Assembly (NCBI GenBank): GCA_964437365.1
Contig: CAYTGM010000003.1
Location: forward strand, 1-64,000
DNA: 64,000 nt
Origin: CAYTGM01 sp964437365
GTDB lineage: Bacteria > Sumerlaeota > Sumerlaeia > SLMS01
Reading direction: 5' to 3'
Shown: one piece after another, positions 17,813 to 25,791 of the stretch
Layout of the letters: the number at the start of each line of letters is the position of its first letter
Position numbering within the stretch: the first letter of the stretch is position 1
Notes under the pieces: generated by a model
What the model was told of the DNA's origin: nothing
The model's input: the letters and a program-made list of their open reading frames with translations, nothing else
Databases searched by the model: none
Program-made: the position numbers and the translations under genes

Positions 17813-18423
17813 TGCGCATCACGAAGGTCTATACAAAAACCGGAGACGACGGAAATACGGCACTTGTTGGAGGCCAGCGTGTCCCCAAGTATGATCCTCG
17901 TATTGATGCCTATGGCACCAGCGACGAGCTCATGTCCTTTATCGGATGGGCGCGCCAGGAACTCTACATGGAACGCGACAAGTTCACTTGTACTGATGGC
18001 TATAATGAAATGGATCAGGTTCTCGAATTCATCGGTAACAAGTTATTCACACTAGGGGCTGACCTGGCGACTCGTGTTGATGACCGTCATCCGCAGATGG
18101 TCGTGATAAACGAAGACGACATCAAGTTTCTGGAAGAAGTCTGCGACTACTTTAACGACGAGCTTCCTCCTCTCACAGACTTTGTCCTGCCCGGAGGAAG
18201 TCGAACTGCTTCTGCGTTGCATGTTTGCCGTACGATTGCCAGACGCGCAGAAAGAGCTGTGGTAGAGCTTTCAACGAAAGAAAATGTCGGCGACTATACA
18301 GCAAAGTATCTGAATCGTATATCGGACAGCTTATTTGTGATGGCGAGGTGGGTAAATCACCGCATGGACGTGGATGAAGTCATCTGGCGGCGGGATCTTC
18401 CGCAGCCAAAGCTTCAGAAATGA
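17812..18423 (+). CDS. Cob(I)alamin adenosyltransferase, PduO type
   Basis: A 203-residue ATP:cob(I)alamin adenosyltransferase, which transfers the adenosyl group to reduced B12 to make coenzyme B12. The N-terminal ATP-binding signature is VYTKTGDDGNTALVGG, followed by KYDPRIDAYGTSDELMSFIG. The helix with the conserved arginines is ASALHVCRTIARRAERAV, then YLNRISDSLFVMARW. Length fits the single-domain PduO/MMAB family. It overlaps the EEP gene by one base. No B12-dependent mutase or biosynthesis gene is in view. Confidence 0.93.
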   Translation: MRITKVYTKTGDDGNTALVGGQRVPKYDPRIDAYGTSDELMSFIGWARQELYMERDKFTCTDGYNEMDQVLEFIGNKLFTLGADLATRVDDRHPQMVVINEDDIKFLEEVCDYFNDELPPLTDFVLPGGSRTASALHVCRTIARRAERAVVELSTKENVGDYTAKYLNRISDSLFVMARWVNHRMDVDEVIWRRDLPQPKLQK

Positions 18424-18514
18424 CTGATTCCTCGCGCAAAACCTAATTTCTATTTACTGGCCAGTACTATCAAATTTCGGAAGACTCATGTATTATCTGT
18501 TTGCGGAGACCCGG

Positions 18515-20158
18515 TCAATATATCCTCAGGCTTTCATCCGGAAAATCGGGATCATCTATACCTTCGCCTGAAAGATCGATGCGAAGAGTTGGGCTGTTGA
18601 TATCGTCTGTAGTGACTAAAAGCTCGGCTGTTTTTTCACCAACGGATGAAGGGTCAAATTGGATTTCAAAACTTCGTTCGCTCAAGGCAGGTATACCGGT
18701 GATGTCTGGGATTGTGGAGAAGACAAATTGAGAAGCGTCAATTCCGTCGATCTCTACACCGTTCCCTGTAAAGTTCAGTGTGTCCAGACCATCATTGGTG
18801 ACTGTTAGAAACTCAACCTGACCTGGTCCACTGTCGATCTCCCGCTGACCAAATGAGAGACTCGTCGGCGATCCGATCTTTGGTCCCTTAGATGTATAGA
18901 TCAATGTTCTTCCGCGGTTTTCATGGTAGCCGGTATCGGAGATAATCAGGTCATCAAGACCATCACCGTTTATATCCTCATCATCGGTCAGTCTTCCAAA
19001 TAGTCTGGTTGCTTCCGGGCCAGGAGGATTCATCGTAAATTTGACCTCACCGGTCTGGCTGTTGATAAGGTGCAGGTTTCCGTCACCAACCCGATCAGTG
19101 ACACCAAGGTATTCAATTCCGTTTCCATAGGGATTGGAAAGTTTGCGGAGGGAGAAACTAAAGAGACCCGACTCAGTGGGGTTTGGAGGAAGATCTCGCC
19201 TCAAGAACTCGAAAGTCTGCCCCTCAAAATAGTAGACCGCTCCTGCGTCGACCTTATCATCGATCACTGCGCCGTATGCTGTTGTGGCAATATCAGGAAC
19301 TCCGTTCCCTGATATATCATTGATTACGGCGACGGAACGTCCAAACCCTGCGAACATACTGGAGGGGTCTGAAGCAGGAAAGTAGATAGAGTCAACCTGC
19401 TCACCCGTCGCGCCGTTAAATATGTAAAGTGCCCCATCTTCATTGTAGAGGGGAGGTTGAACAGCTGCTTGTGGCGCCGATACAATAATCTCGGGAGTTC
19501 CATCGGAGGTAAGGTCTTCATGTTCTTTGATCACTGCTCCGAAAGAGCCGATACCACCGCCATCTGGATTGCCTGTATTCCAGAGAACTTCTTTTGTTTC
19601 CCCGTCGAATGCCCATATCCTTCCAGAACCATCAAACTCCGTAGAGGCTCCAACAATCACATCCATGTGCTCGTCATCGTTCAATTCGATGAGTAGAGCC
19701 GATGCACCAAAACTACCTGTCACTTGAGGGGACGGAGACGAAAAAGACTCCAGAAGTTCATAAGGCGGAGCTCCCGAGTATATATACAGTCTCCCAGCCT
19801 TATACACCTCATCGACGGTTTCTTGTGGTGCACCGAAAACAAAATCCGTTACCATATCCCCATTGAAATCGGTTTTGCCAATTTCCCTCATAAAAAATCT
19901 GCCATCACCTGGAGGTACAAATGTATGAAGAACATTGCGCGACTCAAAATCAATCAACCTGATTTCTTCCAAAGTATTATCCGGTACAAGAAGGTCAATA
20001 AACCCCGAACCATCACGGTCACCCACAAAATCAACAACTCCGAAATAGGAGTCGGGAGAGGGGGAATCAGCTTCCAGGGTGATGTCTTGGGCTCTGCTTT
20101 TTGAAACTTGCAATAGCGAAAACAGCACTATACTGCAAGCAATTGACTTATAATTCAT
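18515..20158 (-). CDS. Secreted FG-GAP (integrin-like) repeat protein with C-terminal Ig-like domain
   Basis: A 547-residue exported protein with a signal peptide ending near VSKSRAQ. Residues of about 30-420 form FG-GAP/VCBS-type beta-propeller repeats with recurring calcium loops: GDRDGSGFIDLLVPD, DFNGDMVTDFVFGAPQ, DINGDGLDDLIISD. About residues 430-535 form an Ig-like ASH/choice-of-anchor-D domain (SLSFGQREIDSGPG, FEIQFDPSSVGEKTAELLV). The protein ends DFPDESLRIY, a tail echoed by two other secreted proteins here. It is probably a surface or outer-membrane-associated adhesion or binding protein; the ligand is unknown. It has its own promoter region and no operon partner. Confidence 0.85.
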   Translation of the reverse strand: MNYKSIACSIVLFSLLQVSKSRAQDITLEADSPSPDSYFGVVDFVGDRDGSGFIDLLVPDNTLEEIRLIDFESRNVLHTFVPPGDGRFFMREIGKTDFNGDMVTDFVFGAPQETVDEVYKAGRLYIYSGAPPYELLESFSSPSPQVTGSFGASALLIELNDDEHMDVIVGASTEFDGSGRIWAFDGETKEVLWNTGNPDGGGIGSFGAVIKEHEDLTSDGTPEIIVSAPQAAVQPPLYNEDGALYIFNGATGEQVDSIYFPASDPSSMFAGFGRSVAVINDISGNGVPDIATTAYGAVIDDKVDAGAVYYFEGQTFEFLRRDLPPNPTESGLFSFSLRKLSNPYGNGIEYLGVTDRVGDGNLHLINSQTGEVKFTMNPPGPEATRLFGRLTDDEDINGDGLDDLIISDTGYHENRGRTLIYTSKGPKIGSPTSLSFGQREIDSGPGQVEFLTVTNDGLDTLNFTGNGVEIDGIDASQFVFSTIPDITGIPALSERSFEIQFDPSSVGEKTAELLVTTDDINSPTLRIDLSGEGIDDPDFPDESLRIY

Positions 20159-20290
20159 AATATCTCTTATGTATTCTATAATTATTAGTATACTAGATTT
20201 TGAAGATTGGCAGGCAACACGATTCTTTGAGCGCCTCGGTCATGGATTCATCACCGTCTCAGTATATCCCTGATTGAGAATCATTCTATA

Positions 20291-20323
20291 AAGAAAAACT
20301 CCCCGCTGTGAAACAGAGGGGAG
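20291..20323 (-). terminator. Intrinsic terminator after pilT
   Basis: CTCCCC-G-CTGT at 20299-20309 pairs with ACAG-A-GGGGAG at 20313-20323, a 10-bp stem with one internal mismatch and a tiny loop. Read leftward it is followed by TTTTTCTTT at 20291-20298. It lies 34 bases past the pilT stop. Confidence 0.82.
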
Positions 20324-20356
20324 ACGGTCTTTCATTTCAATTGCAGCGTAAATCAA

Positions 20357-21520
20357 TCAGAACTGGTTGCCTGGATTGAACTTCTTCTGAAGGTGTTCGT
20401 GGCTGGCGTCTTCTTGCTGATCTTCCTGCAGCTTCAAGTTGCTCACACCGGAACGAATTCCAGATACCATCAGGCGAAGTTCTTCTGGGCTTGTTGCATA
20501 GGTCATCGCTGTTTCTTCCGTAATCTGACCCTCAGCAATCAGCTTGTATAGAGCCTGGTTAAAGCTCTGCATTCCCCAGTGACCGCCCTCTTCAATAGTA
20601 GGCAGAAGTTCCAGGGTTTTTCCTTCGTTCAACAGCTTCTTGATCGTTGGTGTTGATACAAGAATCTCACAGGAGGGAACACGACCATTGCCTGTCTTGC
20701 GAGGCAGCAGACGCTGACTGATGACTCCCTGCAGACCCAGTGCCATTTCCATACGGATCTGATCGTGCAGATAAGCCGGGAAGAAGTTGATGATACGCTC
20801 AATGGTCTGCACAGCATCGATAGTGTGCAGCGTTGATAGAACCAGGTGTCCCGTTTCCGCCGCGGCGATAGACGTTTGAACAGTCTCAAGGTCACGCATC
20901 TCGCCCACCAGAATCACATCGGGGGCCTGACGCAGAACATGGCGAAGAGCATCAGAGAAGTTCTTGGTATCAAAGCCAACCTCACGCTGACTGATAATCG
21001 CCTCACGATCCTGGTGAAGGAACTCGATTGGGTCTTCGATAGTCACGATGTGGCATTTGCGCGTCTGGTTAATATGGTTGATCATCGCCGCCAGTGTTGT
21101 CGACTTACCAGATCCGGTCGTCCCGGTAACCAGCACGAGGCCACGCTGCTTTTCAGAGAGGTCCTTCACCGCTGGAGGTAACATGAGGTCATCGAAGCTG
21201 AACGATGGTGACTTCACATGCCTGAAGACCATTGCTACTGTTCCACGCTGACGAAACAGGTTCACACGAAATCGGCCGACGCCTCGCACCCCAAGCGCGA
21301 GGTCCATTTCAGGAACACGCTCAAACTTCTCAATCTGGTCCTCCGTCATGAGGCTGTACGCAATCTCCTGCGTATCCTCCACAGAGAGATCACCATAATC
21401 GAGGGGGATAACCTTTCCATCCACACGAGCGTGTGGAGGTACACCAGCTTTCAGGAATAAGTCGGAGGAAGAGCGATCGACCATTTCGACCAGTAGATCT
21501 TCGAGTTGCACTTGCAGCAT
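20357..21520 (-). CDS. pilT: PilT-family twitching-motility ATPase
   Basis: A 387-residue hexameric ATPase that powers type IV pilus retraction. The Walker A motif is GTTGSGKST (residues 133-141), the Asp box is IVTIEDPIEFLH, Walker B is DVILVGEMRDLET, and the His box is AAETGHLVLSTLHT. The N-terminal PAS-like domain includes SSDLFLKAGVPPHARVDGK. The C-terminal tail is somewhat longer than E. coli-type PilT, so PilU cannot be excluded. No pilM-Q or pilB genes are nearby; a lone pseudopilin gene lies 28 kb away. A strong terminator follows. Confidence 0.94.
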   Translation of the reverse strand: MLQVQLEDLLVEMVDRSSSDLFLKAGVPPHARVDGKVIPLDYGDLSVEDTQEIAYSLMTEDQIEKFERVPEMDLALGVRGVGRFRVNLFRQRGTVAMVFRHVKSPSFSFDDLMLPPAVKDLSEKQRGLVLVTGTTGSGKSTTLAAMINHINQTRKCHIVTIEDPIEFLHQDREAIISQREVGFDTKNFSDALRHVLRQAPDVILVGEMRDLETVQTSIAAAETGHLVLSTLHTIDAVQTIERIINFFPAYLHDQIRMEMALGLQGVISQRLLPRKTGNGRVPSCEILVSTPTIKKLLNEGKTLELLPTIEEGGHWGMQSFNQALYKLIAEGQITEETAMTYATSPEELRLMVSGIRSGVSNLKLQEDQQEDASHEHLQKKFNPGNQF

Positions 21521-21821
21521 TGATATTTCACCTAAATGTTGAGTATCGAGAACAATTCAAACACGTAGCATGAAGCTTCTTCTCTGATGATCGCAAGGTT
21601 TACCTTAATCATAAAATTAGGTATTTCCCCTGATAGGAAATTATCAGGTTTTTCCTCAAGCAAATCACGCGTAAAACCGGACAGGCCGTGAGATTCAGTT
21701 TTCGCCTCGGTCCAGACCAGGGAACTGGAGGTCCGAGAGCTAGTCACCGGGTTGTGATAAACAGACCCGAAGACGATAACCTTCACGATTCCCCGCAGAA
21801 ACCTTCTTTTTGCCTTCATAC

Positions 21822-21886
21822 AGGCAGGCTGCAACCTGCTTCCGAATGCAGGCTGAAAGCAGGCTGAATGCAGGCAGGAAGCATGT
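21822..21886. repeat. GCAGG/CCTGC palindromic repeat cluster
   Basis: Seven-odd copies of GCAGG or CCTGC alternate, including GCAGG-ctgcaa-CCTGC and CCTGC-ttccgaat-GCAGG hairpins and tandem GCAGGCTGAA units. The 19-mer ACCTGCTTCCGAATGCAGG at 21834-21852 recurs exactly at 58476-58494. This is a short interspersed palindromic element, not a gene. Confidence 0.7.
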
Positions 21887-22036
21887 AGGAAGGGGGATTT
21901 TGAGGCTCCGATCTTTTTGCTCCCCCGCTGGCAATGCTGGTCGATGACCGGCCCTTTTCCCTTCAACGATATTCCCTTAAGAGTTGACTGCGGACCTGGA
22001 TCGACATTTTCCAGTGAAGGCTTGAGTTCGCTTCAA

Positions 22037-22147
22037 GGGATGAACTATCAAGAATTTAACCACCGAGCACTCCGATTTCCACCGATGAATGGATCTGAAA
22101 GTTTTAGGAATCTCCGTTCAGCTTCGAGTGGCGCCACAGGGCAAGGA
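22037..22147. repeat. 111-base dispersed repeat, copy 1
   Basis: This block begins GGGATGAAC and shares long identical runs with 23715-23825, including TCAAGAATTTAAC, CCGAGCACTCCGA, TTCCACCGATGAA and GGAATCTCCGTTCAGCTTCG. The two copies are in the same orientation. Differences fall at any codon position, so the apparent shared reading frame is not under coding selection. Confidence 0.75.
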
Positions 22148-22349
22148 ATTGAAAGTTGAAAAGACCAGTTTCTTTTTCACTTTAAGATCATGTCAATTTT
22201 GTTCATCATGTCTGATGCTTCAACACGAGGCTTTCCTCATGCCCCGATCGATAGTGATACTATAATTGACGGAACTCAATTGATGAGAAGACCAGAACAC
22301 ATCGAGGATACATCCTGCTCCACAAAAAACTCTACCACACTTACCGCGG

Positions 22350-22422
22350 CAGCGGGTTGGACAAAATGATAAATTATATATGCGAATATAATTCTCGCCC
22401 AGAGGCACAAAGGCGCAGAGAA
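22350..22422. repeat. 73-base dispersed repeat, copy 1
   Basis: It begins CAGCGGGTTGGACAAAATG and ends AAAGGCGCAGAGAA. It matches 22715-22787 at 66 of 73 positions with no gaps, in the same orientation. The end resembles the AGGCGCAGAG-type interspersed sequence known from many environmental bacteria. Confidence 0.8.
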
Positions 22423-22651
22423 GAGACTTGGATACACTCAATCAGAGCTATCATTCATTTCTATATCACTCAGATCTTGAACCTGAGCTTTTTCAGATCG
22501 CAGCACTCACCCAAACACATAGAAAATTTCACAGTGTGGTAGACATATTTCATCAACATCGGTGATCAAAAAGTACAGAGAAGCTTAAACTCACAGCAAA
22601 TGAGGTCGGAATGTCTTCCACCCATACCGCGGCAGCGGTTAGATGGCCAAG

Positions 22652-22686
22652 CCCCGGGTTGGCGAGCATCGTGAGCCTACCCGGGG
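22652..22686. repeat. CCCCGGGT...ACCCGGGG hairpin element
   Basis: CCCCGGGT at 22652-22659 and ACCCGGGG at 22679-22686 are perfect 8-bp arms around a 19-base loop, within which GGC and GCC can extend the pairing. There is no T-run, so it is not a terminator. It resembles intergenic hairpin elements I recall from planctomycete and verrucomicrobial genomes. Confidence 0.6.
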
Positions 22687-22714
22687 TAAAAATCCCACAT
22701 CGCCCCAACCCCAG

Positions 22715-22787
22715 CAGCGGGTTGGACAAAATGATAATTTATATGTGCGAATACGATTCTCGCGCAGAGGTGCAAAGGCGCAGAGAA
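22715..22787. repeat. 73-base dispersed repeat, copy 2
   Basis: Second copy of the element at 22350-22422, with seven substitutions. Its first bases GGGTTGG also pair with CCAACCC at 22705-22711 just upstream, so this copy carries an added hairpin at its left edge. Confidence 0.8.
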
Positions 22788-22851
22788 AAACGAACAGTTA
22801 CACCTTCTCCGAGACAAGAGGATTCGTCAGATATACTCCCAAGTGGTCCTC

Positions 22852-23241
22852 TTAATCCTCTCTACCCTGCATTGTATTCTTCGATTTCACGATAAATTCT
22901 TCTATGCGACTCATCAGGTCTGATTGGCTTTGAAGTCCGTATATAACCGTCTTCATTTCCCCCTTAGCGAAACAACACATGGCTGGATGAGACTTCAATT
23001 TGTAACCCACATTAAATGAGCTGAATTGATCTGAATCGACATCGCAGATATTAAGAACCCTGAAGCCAAAGTCTTCGATGTCATCAAGAAGCGGCCTTGC
23101 TGTGATCAGGGTTTGAGCGTAGCTTTGATCAGGTGTGCTCCATTCACCACATAGAACGAATAATGCAAAAAATCTATACTGATGAGAATGCGCGACGATC
23201 TGATCGATTGCTACTTCAGGCAAATTTGATTTCCAAGGCAT
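22852..23241 (-). CDS. Thioredoxin-fold-like small protein without CxxC
   Basis: About 129 residues from the ATG at 23241, chosen because AAGGA lies 8 bases upstream; a GTG at 23286 is the longer alternative. The pattern fits a thioredoxin fold: a strand FFALFVLCGEWSTPD where thioredoxins carry CxxC (here CGEW, second Cys lost), a second strand FRVLNICDVDSD, and the cis-proline-like SHPAMCCFAKGEM before the last helix. Redox activity is therefore doubtful. It follows the ACP-like gene on the same strand after 48 bases, and both sit between copies of a 111-base dispersed repeat. The fold call is tentative. Confidence 0.5.
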   Translation of the reverse strand: MPWKSNLPEVAIDQIVAHSHQYRFFALFVLCGEWSTPDQSYAQTLITARPLLDDIEDFGFRVLNICDVDSDQFSSFNVGYKLKSHPAMCCFAKGEMKTVIYGLQSQSDLMSRIEEFIVKSKNTMQGRED

Positions 23242-23289
23242 ACGATAGTTCCTTATCGAAATAGAGAGAACTCCACTCAGTGTCACTTC

Positions 23290-23622
23290 CTACTCAGAGC
23301 TGTTGGCGCTTTGATCGTCGATCTTTGTGGATAGATAGCGACAATAATCATCAACAGTAGAAAAATCAGAGTTCCATTTACGCAAGAGAGGTTTTGCGCA
23401 CGGATAGAGAATCCAAGAGTCGTCTACTTCGATTTCTTCCTTCAGAAACTCTTCCTCCAGAGATAAGGCCAACTCCACCCCGTCGTACCCGTCCAATCTG
23501 CTCCAAACCTGGATCATATCACTGGACGCCAAAATGCTGTGCCTATTGGTCGACTTAACCTTCGATCGAAAGACCTGAAGCACAATAGATCGAACTCTTT
23601 TGAGCGTCTCGTTCGTTTCCAT
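23290..23622 (-). CDS. Acyl-carrier-protein-like small protein (attachment serine not seen)
   Basis: A 110-residue acidic helical protein with ATG start. The centre, RLDGYDGVELALSLEEEF, aligns by eye with the ACP helix II region D-S-L-x-x-V-E-L-V-x-x-L-E-E-x-F, and the end STVDDYCRYLSTKI with the usual T-V-x-D-L-x-x-Y-I. The phosphopantetheine serine of the DSL motif is absent (GYDG), so it would not carry an acyl group. It is probably translated with the thioredoxin-like gene behind it. Function is unknown; it could be a partner or immunity-type protein. The resemblance is from pattern only. Confidence 0.5.
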   Translation of the reverse strand: METNETLKRVRSIVLQVFRSKVKSTNRHSILASSDMIQVWSRLDGYDGVELALSLEEEFLKEEIEVDDSWILYPCAKPLLRKWNSDFSTVDDYCRYLSTKIDDQSANSSE

Positions 23623-23714
23623 TTTGCTAAACTGATGGCTGCCCGTGAATTGTTTGGTAAAGTGCTAGCGAATCCGGATCGGCGCCTTCGAGAGAAACCT
23701 TACGTTCATCAATA

Positions 23715-23825
23715 GGGATGAACAATCAAGAATTTAACGACCGAGCACTCCGAATTCCACCGATGAAAGGTTCTTACCCTCTCAGGAATCTCCGTTCAGC
23801 TTCGAGTTGCTTCTCGGGGAAAGGA
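23715..23825. repeat. 111-base dispersed repeat, copy 2
   Basis: Second copy of 22037-22147, in the same orientation. The pair brackets the 73-base repeats and the two small leftward genes, giving the layout of a cassette flanked by direct repeats. Confidence 0.75.
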
Positions 23826-23848
23826 AGATAAAGATGTAGGATGGGTGC

Positions 23849-24064
23849 TTACATGTCTGCTTTCTTGATTCGTTTATTCAGAGCATTTTCCAGCGCAGAA
23901 GACCGTCTACCACCGAGGCTCGCGAAATACCAATATTGCTCAAGCATTTCTTTCAACTCCCCCAGATCCAAGCCATTCAATGGCGTATGAGAAAGAGCTA
24001 ATTCGCAAATTGTAACATTTGATCTGTGGCGGACTCTATTCGCTGAAGCTGGCTTCCACACCAA
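23849..24064 (-). CDS. Possible small protein downstream of aroA (doubtful)
   Basis: An open frame of up to 71 codons that begins (TTG) inside the last codons of aroA in another frame. The C-terminal part looks like a short helical basic protein (LGELKEMLEQYWYF, then ALNKRIKKADM). There is no clear ribosome-binding site and no family match. It could be real if translated by re-initiation after aroA; otherwise 23623-24035 is a 413-base non-coding stretch holding only one dispersed repeat. Confidence 0.3.
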   Translation of the reverse strand: MVWKPASANRVRHRSNVTICELALSHTPLNGLDLGELKEMLEQYWYFASLGGRRSSALENALNKRIKKADM

Positions 24065-25562
24065 GTTGTTGAAGAATTGAAAACCAGCCGGGGAAGCTCT
24101 TGTTCACATGTTCAGCGCCTGTTATACGCAGGCCTTTTCTGCATCGAAGCGCGGCCAGACTCAGCATCATAATCACACGGTGGTCGCCTCGGCCATCCAC
24201 TTCGATACCACCTTCGTAGCCAGCAGGGTTTCCAGTCACGTAAATAATATCTGGCTGGTCATCGGGAGCGAATGTCAGGGCTTTTTCTGCAGATTTGATT
24301 CCTTCTCCGCCATCGATAGCTGTCGCCCAGACTTTTCGCAACTCGGCAAGAGGTTCACGAACTCGATCGCACTCCTTATACTGAAGGTTCTCAATTTGAA
24401 CGAAGCGCGAGGTCCCTTCAGCTGAAAAAGCTGCTCCCATCATGGCAAGCACCGCATCGGTCGTGAGATCGCCGTTAATGGATGCCGCCTGAAGATTCGA
24501 ATCTTTCGGCGAAGCGATGCGAAGCACGTTCGGCTGACTTTGAGAGAGAGGGAATTCAACCTCGCAACCTAAATTGCGGTAGAAGTAAATACACTCTTTT
24601 TCTCCCTGAAGATCGTCGTATAGACCTTCAACAGTGATATCGCTACCTGGAACCGCTGCAGCGGCCCCAAGGATTGCCGCGCTTCCGGGCCAGTCGCCGT
24701 TCGTATACCATTCACGTGCTGTATATTTCTGTCCAGCTCGGATTCGATGATAGTGGCGTTCGGTTGAAGACTCGACCTCGATTCCTGCTTCAGAGAGGAC
24801 ATTTCGTGTGGTATTAATCAGAGGTACTGACTTCAGTCTGCCCGAAACATGAATTTCAACATCTTGATCTATAAGTGGGACAAGAAAGAGAAGCGCGCTT
24901 GTATACTGACTCGAGACAGCACCGGAAACAGTGATTGGGAAAGGATCTTCGGGTTTAATACCTTCCTGTTCACGCTTTGCTTTGATTGCTTTTTTGATTC
25001 GATCCAGTCCACCCTTGAGCTTCATGGGAAGACATCCATCCTCTCCACGGGCTTCCACTTCAACGCCCAGCTGTCTCAAACCTTCGACAAGGTCTATATT
25101 GGGTCTTTTCCCGAGGGACTCTGTGTAGTTCGTTGTCCATTCCACCTCGGGAAGAAGAGCGCTGATAGCGAGCAACAGTCGAAACACAGCGCCAGCGTTC
25201 CCGGGGTTTAGGGGATCAGAAGCTTTTAAGAGTTTAGGGGAAGACCCGAAACCGTGGACTTCAAGTCGGCTGACCTTTCCATCGTTCTCAACCTCGAAAG
25301 GAATTTCTTCTCCCTGGTGATCCAGGGCTGTAATGATGGCTCCCATCTGTCGGCAGCACTTAACCAGTGCAACTGCGTCGTCCTGCACTGCTGGGCGCTT
25401 AACGATGGAGCGTCCCTCTGCGAGACAGCTGGCAAGTATATACCGGGTCGTGAAATTCTTAGATGAGGGGGCGTGAACCGTTCCCTTGAGGGGACCGGCT
25501 GGAGGCATCACATGAGCGATCATGAACTGTTTCCCGTGGTAAGTTGCAAAGTTATCTCGCAT
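24036..25562 (-). CDS. aroA: 3-phosphoshikimate 1-carboxyvinyltransferase (EPSP synthase)
   Basis: EPSP synthase of the shikimate pathway, which joins PEP to shikimate-3-phosphate. The N-terminal substrate loop reads APSSKNFTTRYILA (family P-x-S-K-S-x-T-x-R), then NAGAVFRLLLAI, LGKRPNIDLVEGLRQLG, SGAVSSQYTSALL, and the closing GDHRVIMMLSLAALR and NKSFPGWFSILQQLG. It has 508 residues against about 430 usual; part of the excess is a basic insertion (RIKKAIKAKREQEG) before the SSQ motif. An ATG at 25523 is an alternative start. It is divergent from glycerate kinase across 229 bases in which nothing is seen. Confidence 0.92.
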   Translation of the reverse strand: MRDNFATYHGKQFMIAHVMPPAGPLKGTVHAPSSKNFTTRYILASCLAEGRSIVKRPAVQDDAVALVKCCRQMGAIITALDHQGEEIPFEVENDGKVSRLEVHGFGSSPKLLKASDPLNPGNAGAVFRLLLAISALLPEVEWTTNYTESLGKRPNIDLVEGLRQLGVEVEARGEDGCLPMKLKGGLDRIKKAIKAKREQEGIKPEDPFPITVSGAVSSQYTSALLFLVPLIDQDVEIHVSGRLKSVPLINTTRNVLSEAGIEVESSTERHYHRIRAGQKYTAREWYTNGDWPGSAAILGAAAAVPGSDITVEGLYDDLQGEKECIYFYRNLGCEVEFPLSQSQPNVLRIASPKDSNLQAASINGDLTTDAVLAMMGAAFSAEGTSRFVQIENLQYKECDRVREPLAELRKVWATAIDGGEGIKSAEKALTFAPDDQPDIIYVTGNPAGYEGGIEVDGRGDHRVIMMLSLAALRCRKGLRITGAEHVNKSFPGWFSILQQLGVEASFSE

Positions 25563-25791
25563 TTAATCTCATGAAGTGGTTGCACCATGAAACTTCATTT
25601 GATAGCAACGAGGGTCGTCAGCCTTAAGACACCTCAGAGAACGGATTAATTCTGGGTGGACAAGGGAGGAATTGTATGGCGTGGGATAAAAATCATGTTG
25701 TCTCCGCGCACGGTGCCTCAAAGGTGAGATGTCGATGATGAGAACGAATGATACCGATGGCTTTAAACCACTGAATTGAGAAGTCTGCCTC

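Larger units (their letters stand above)
21521..22851. other. Repeat-rich non-coding region
   Basis: This 1331-base stretch has no supportable gene. It holds at least four short dispersed-repeat families: a GCAGG palindrome cluster, one copy of a 111-base repeat, two copies of a 73-base repeat, and a CCCCGGGT hairpin. TACCGCGGCAGCGG also occurs twice (22342-22355 and 22625-22638). Short open frames across it follow the repeats and lack ribosome-binding sites. It behaves like an accessory insertion hotspot. Confidence 0.6.

Noticed and set aside
18455..18466. TACTGGCCAGTA palindrome after the cobalamin adenosyltransferase gene
   Set aside because: A single 12-base palindrome without neighbours or a T-run is weak evidence for an operator or terminator.
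22037..22147. Small conserved peptide shared by the two 111-base repeats
   Set aside because: Both copies can be read as about 38 similar codons, but substitutions are not concentrated at third positions.
22037..23825. Integron attC sites or a CRISPR-like array
   Set aside because: The direct repeats lack paired GTTRRRY/RYYYAAC core sites, and copies are too few and too far apart for a CRISPR array.
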